A stretch of 7,035 nucleotides of DNA, from contig CAYJRR010000131.1 of the NCBI GenBank assembly GCA_964372275.1, forward strand, positions 5,427-12,461, in the 5' to 3' direction. This DNA is from CAYJRR01 sp964372275 [NCBI: uncultured bacterium]. GTDB lineage: Bacteria > CAYJRR01. The notes beneath the pieces were generated by a model. That model worked only from the letters and a program-made list of their open reading frames with translations. It did no database searches and was not told the DNA's origin. Shown here in pieces: positions 5,314 through 7,035 of this stretch. The position numbers and the translations under genes are program-made. Position 1 is the stretch's first letter. Every line of letters begins with the position of its first letter.

Positions 5314-6852
5314 TCAGAAGTAGCTGGCGAGGCCGAAGAGGACGGCGGCGCCGGGGGTCTCCAGATTGAACCGATCGCGCACGCTCTCGCGCCGGTAGTC
5401 GAGCTTGAGCACCGTCTCCGGGATCGGGCGGAAGCTTAGCCCGAGGGTGAGGCGGCCGTGGTCGTCGCCGTCGCGGTCGCGGTCGAAGTCGACCCGCTCC
5501 AGGCGCAGGGTGGCGGCGAACGAAGAGGTCGGCATCGTCCGGATCGCCCCGTCCAGGAATCGGTAACGCCCCTCCAGGAAAAAGCCGGACTGGCGGGAGG
5601 CGTTCACGTCCCGCATCGAGGCCGGGACGTCGACGAAGGTGTACGCCAGCTCGCCCGCGATCGCGAGCGGACCGCGCCGCGCTTCGCCGTCGACGGCGAC
5701 GATGGCGAGGCTCCGGCGCTCGTCGATCGCGACCCCTTCGAGGCGGTAGACGTTGTAGGCACCGCGGTGCCCTGAGAAGCCGACGTCGACGTCGGGGATC
5801 GGGCTCAACCCGAGCCGGCCGACGAACGCCGGAGAGCCGTTCTCGTCCTCGAACGTCCCCTTCCCCTCCGCGATGCGCGTGCCGTCCGGGCTTCCGAGCA
5901 AGACCCCCTCACCGAAGCCGTTGACCAGGTACAGCTCGTAGGTGAGACGCGCGTCCGGCAGCGGGAGCGACGGCGCGATGAGCGCCGACTCGACCGTCCC
6001 CCAGAACCCCATCCCCGCCTCCGAGAGCGTCGCCCCCAGAAGATCCGTCGATACCAGCGGGCGATCGACCAGATCGTTGGCCGGACTGTCGTGCGCGAGG
6101 TTGAAGCGCCCCAGCGGGGAGAGGATCACGCCTCCCCGGAAGGTCGCGGCCTCGTGGAGCTCGACGTCGACCACCGCCGTCTCGAGCGCGATCTCCTCCG
6201 CGCCGTCCTCGAGTTCGACCTCGGCCGCCACGCGCACGCGGTCGGAGACGGGGGTGAAGGTGAAGAGGTTGAAGCGCTTGGGAACGAACGTCGTCTCCTC
6301 GACCGCACCGTCGGCGCGCTCGTGGCGCAGCTGGACGTCGGCGTAGCCGCCCAGGCGCGTCCAACGGGTGACACCCGAAAGGTAGGGCTTGTCGTAGATC
6401 CCGCCGCGGACGAACGGCCGCGGGTTGGCGGAGGGCGCCGGGCTTGAGACCGGCGTCGAGCCGGCGGCGCGTGCGCCGGTGTCGTCGGAGGCGGGCGGGG
6501 GCTCGGACGACGCGCCGGAGGGCGCCGCGGCATCGGCCGGACTGGGCGGAAGTCCGAGGGCCTTGAACGCCTCGTCGACCACCGCGCGCGGAGGGGCCGG
6601 CACGGCAGATGCGCCGGATCCGGCGGCGGGCGGGGCCGCGGAAGGCGCCGAGTCCGCGGCCGCGGACGGAGTCGTTCCGGCGGCCGACGAGGAGGAGGCG
6701 GTTCCGGCCGATCCGGCGACGAGCGGGGCGGCGGGAGGGGGCGCGATGTCGGCCGGCGGCTTGCGCGGGCGCGCGTCCGCTCCGGACGAAAGCGATCCCA
6801 TCGCGAAGAGGGAGGTGAGCAGCCATCCGCGCGCGACGATTCGGGCGTTCAA
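5314..6852 (-). CDS. Porin-like outer-membrane beta-barrel protein with long Ala/Pro/Ser linker
   Basis: Taken from a TTG start at 6852-6850, the product is 512 residues. GGAGG at 6864-6860 lies 7 nt upstream, and the first 27 residues form a good Sec signal peptide (N-A-R-I-V-A-R-G-W, hydrophobic core, cleavage after G-A-D-A). Residues about 28-145 are low-complexity Ala/Pro/Ser/Gly, apart from V-V-D-E-A-F-K-A-L-G-L. From about 146 onwards alternating strands suggest a barrel, with R-G-G-I-Y-D-K-P-Y, L-G-G-Y-A-D-V-Q-L and H-D-S-P-A-N-D-L-V-D-R-P-L-V-S (254-268). It ends in G-L-A-S-Y-F, the terminal aromatic of the BAM recognition signal. The style resembles phosphate-selective porin (OprO/P-like) proteins, but the substrate is unknown. 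The TTG overlaps the stop of the Rieske gene, so translation is probably coupled. A longer version from ATG at 7020 would add 56 residues of shadow sequence from the Rieske frame. Confidence 0.82.
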   Translation of the reverse strand: MNARIVARGWLLTSLFAMGSLSSGADARPRKPPADIAPPPAAPLVAGSAGTASSSSAAGTTPSAAADSAPSAAPPAAGSGASAVPAPPRAVVDEAFKALGLPPSPADAAAPSGASSEPPPASDDTGARAAGSTPVSSPAPSANPRPFVRGGIYDKPYLSGVTRWTRLGGYADVQLRHERADGAVEETTFVPKRFNLFTFTPVSDRVRVAAEVELEDGAEEIALETAVVDVELHEAATFRGGVILSPLGRFNLAHDSPANDLVDRPLVSTDLLGATLSEAGMGFWGTVESALIAPSLPLPDARLTYELYLVNGFGEGVLLGSPDGTRIAEGKGTFEDENGSPAFVGRLGLSPIPDVDVGFSGHRGAYNVYRLEGVAIDERRSLAIVAVDGEARRGPLAIAGELAYTFVDVPASMRDVNASRQSGFFLEGRYRFLDGAIRTMPTSSFAATLRLERVDFDRDRDGDDHGRLTLGLSFRPIPETVLKLDYRRESVRDRFNLETPGAAVLFGLASYF

Positions 6853-7035
6853 CGAGGCACCTCCGGCGAAACGGCGATCACGATCTGCTCCCCCTCTTTC
6901 GTCACGTCGTACCGCGGCAACCCCTTCGGCGCCGGCCCGCGGACCACCTCCCCTTCGAGATCGAAGGTCGAACCGTGGCAGGGACAGCGGAGATAGCGCG
7001 CCCCCGGGCGCACCACGCACTGCTGGTGGGTGCAG
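6849..7035 (-). CDS. Rieske [2Fe-2S] protein, C-terminal part (5' end beyond window)
   Basis: From the right edge the minus strand reads 61 residues to TGA at 6851-6849, beginning at C-T-H-Q-Q-C. Both cluster-binding boxes are present: box 1, C-T-H-x-x-C, and box 2, C-P-C-H-G-S-T-F. By analogy with bc1-complex Rieske proteins, the first Cys and His of box 1 and the first Cys and His of box 2 bind the [2Fe-2S] cluster. The other two Cys form the stabilising disulfide typical of high-potential Rieske proteins. Then follow G-P-A-P-K-G-L-P-R-Y and a final strand, I-V-I-A-V. It could be a quinol oxidase/bc-type subunit (QcrA-like) or a stand-alone Rieske protein; the missing N-terminus would decide by showing or lacking a Tat or membrane anchor. 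Its stop codon overlaps the TTG start of the porin gene. Confidence 0.92.
   Translation of the reverse strand, partial: CTHQQCVVRPGARYLRCPCHGSTFDLEGEVVRGPAPKGLPRYDVTKEGEQIVIAVSPEVPR

Noticed and set aside
6853-7020. N-terminal extension of the porin from ATG 7020
   Set aside because: The extra 56 residues come from an alternative frame of the Rieske gene, are Arg/Gly-rich, and would bury the signal peptide. The TTG at 6852 has a strong ribosome site and gives a proper signal peptide.

Overview
The window is a high-GC bacterial chromosome segment. Its gene content suggests a Gram-negative lineage of the old Deltaproteobacteria type (Myxococcota or a relative): a lipoprotein signal, an outer-membrane barrel ending in Phe, a Rieske protein, an ispG-proS gene pair, secreted proteins rich in Ala/Pro/Asp, and an apparent selenoprotein. 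The taxonomic guess is inference; no rRNA or other marker is present.

Left part (1-3379), all on the minus strand. Reading right to left: ispG (isoprenoid precursor synthesis, MEP pathway) is followed after 33 nt by proS (prolyl-tRNA synthetase). A further 125 nt downstream begins a small acidic lipoprotein gene that runs off the left edge. A sigma70-like promoter with ideal 17-nt spacing lies just upstream of ispG and predicts a nearly leaderless transcript.

Middle part (3449-5237), plus strand. Divergent from ispG is a small ArsC/Spx-like thioredoxin-fold gene. Its reading frame is interrupted by a single TGA exactly where the first Cys of the CxxC active site should be (U-T-S-C). A candidate bacterial SECIS hairpin follows within the expected distance, so I annotate one 109-residue selenoprotein rather than an 88-residue ORF. 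Next is a VapBC/FitAB-type toxin-antitoxin pair (RHH antitoxin and PIN-domain RNase toxin) behind a promoter overlapped by an 8-bp inverted repeat. It is followed by a secreted SH3-like protein with a long disordered acidic tail carrying Trp residues.

Right part (5238-7035), minus strand. A G/C-rich hairpin separates the convergent SH3 gene from a porin-like outer-membrane protein gene. The porin appears to start at TTG, overlapping the TGA stop of an upstream Rieske iron-sulfur gene that is cut by the right edge. The two are probably translationally coupled.

The most interesting locus is the TGA-containing ArsC-like gene. If real, it predicts that the genome encodes SelA, SelB, SelD and tRNA-Sec, none of which lies in this window.
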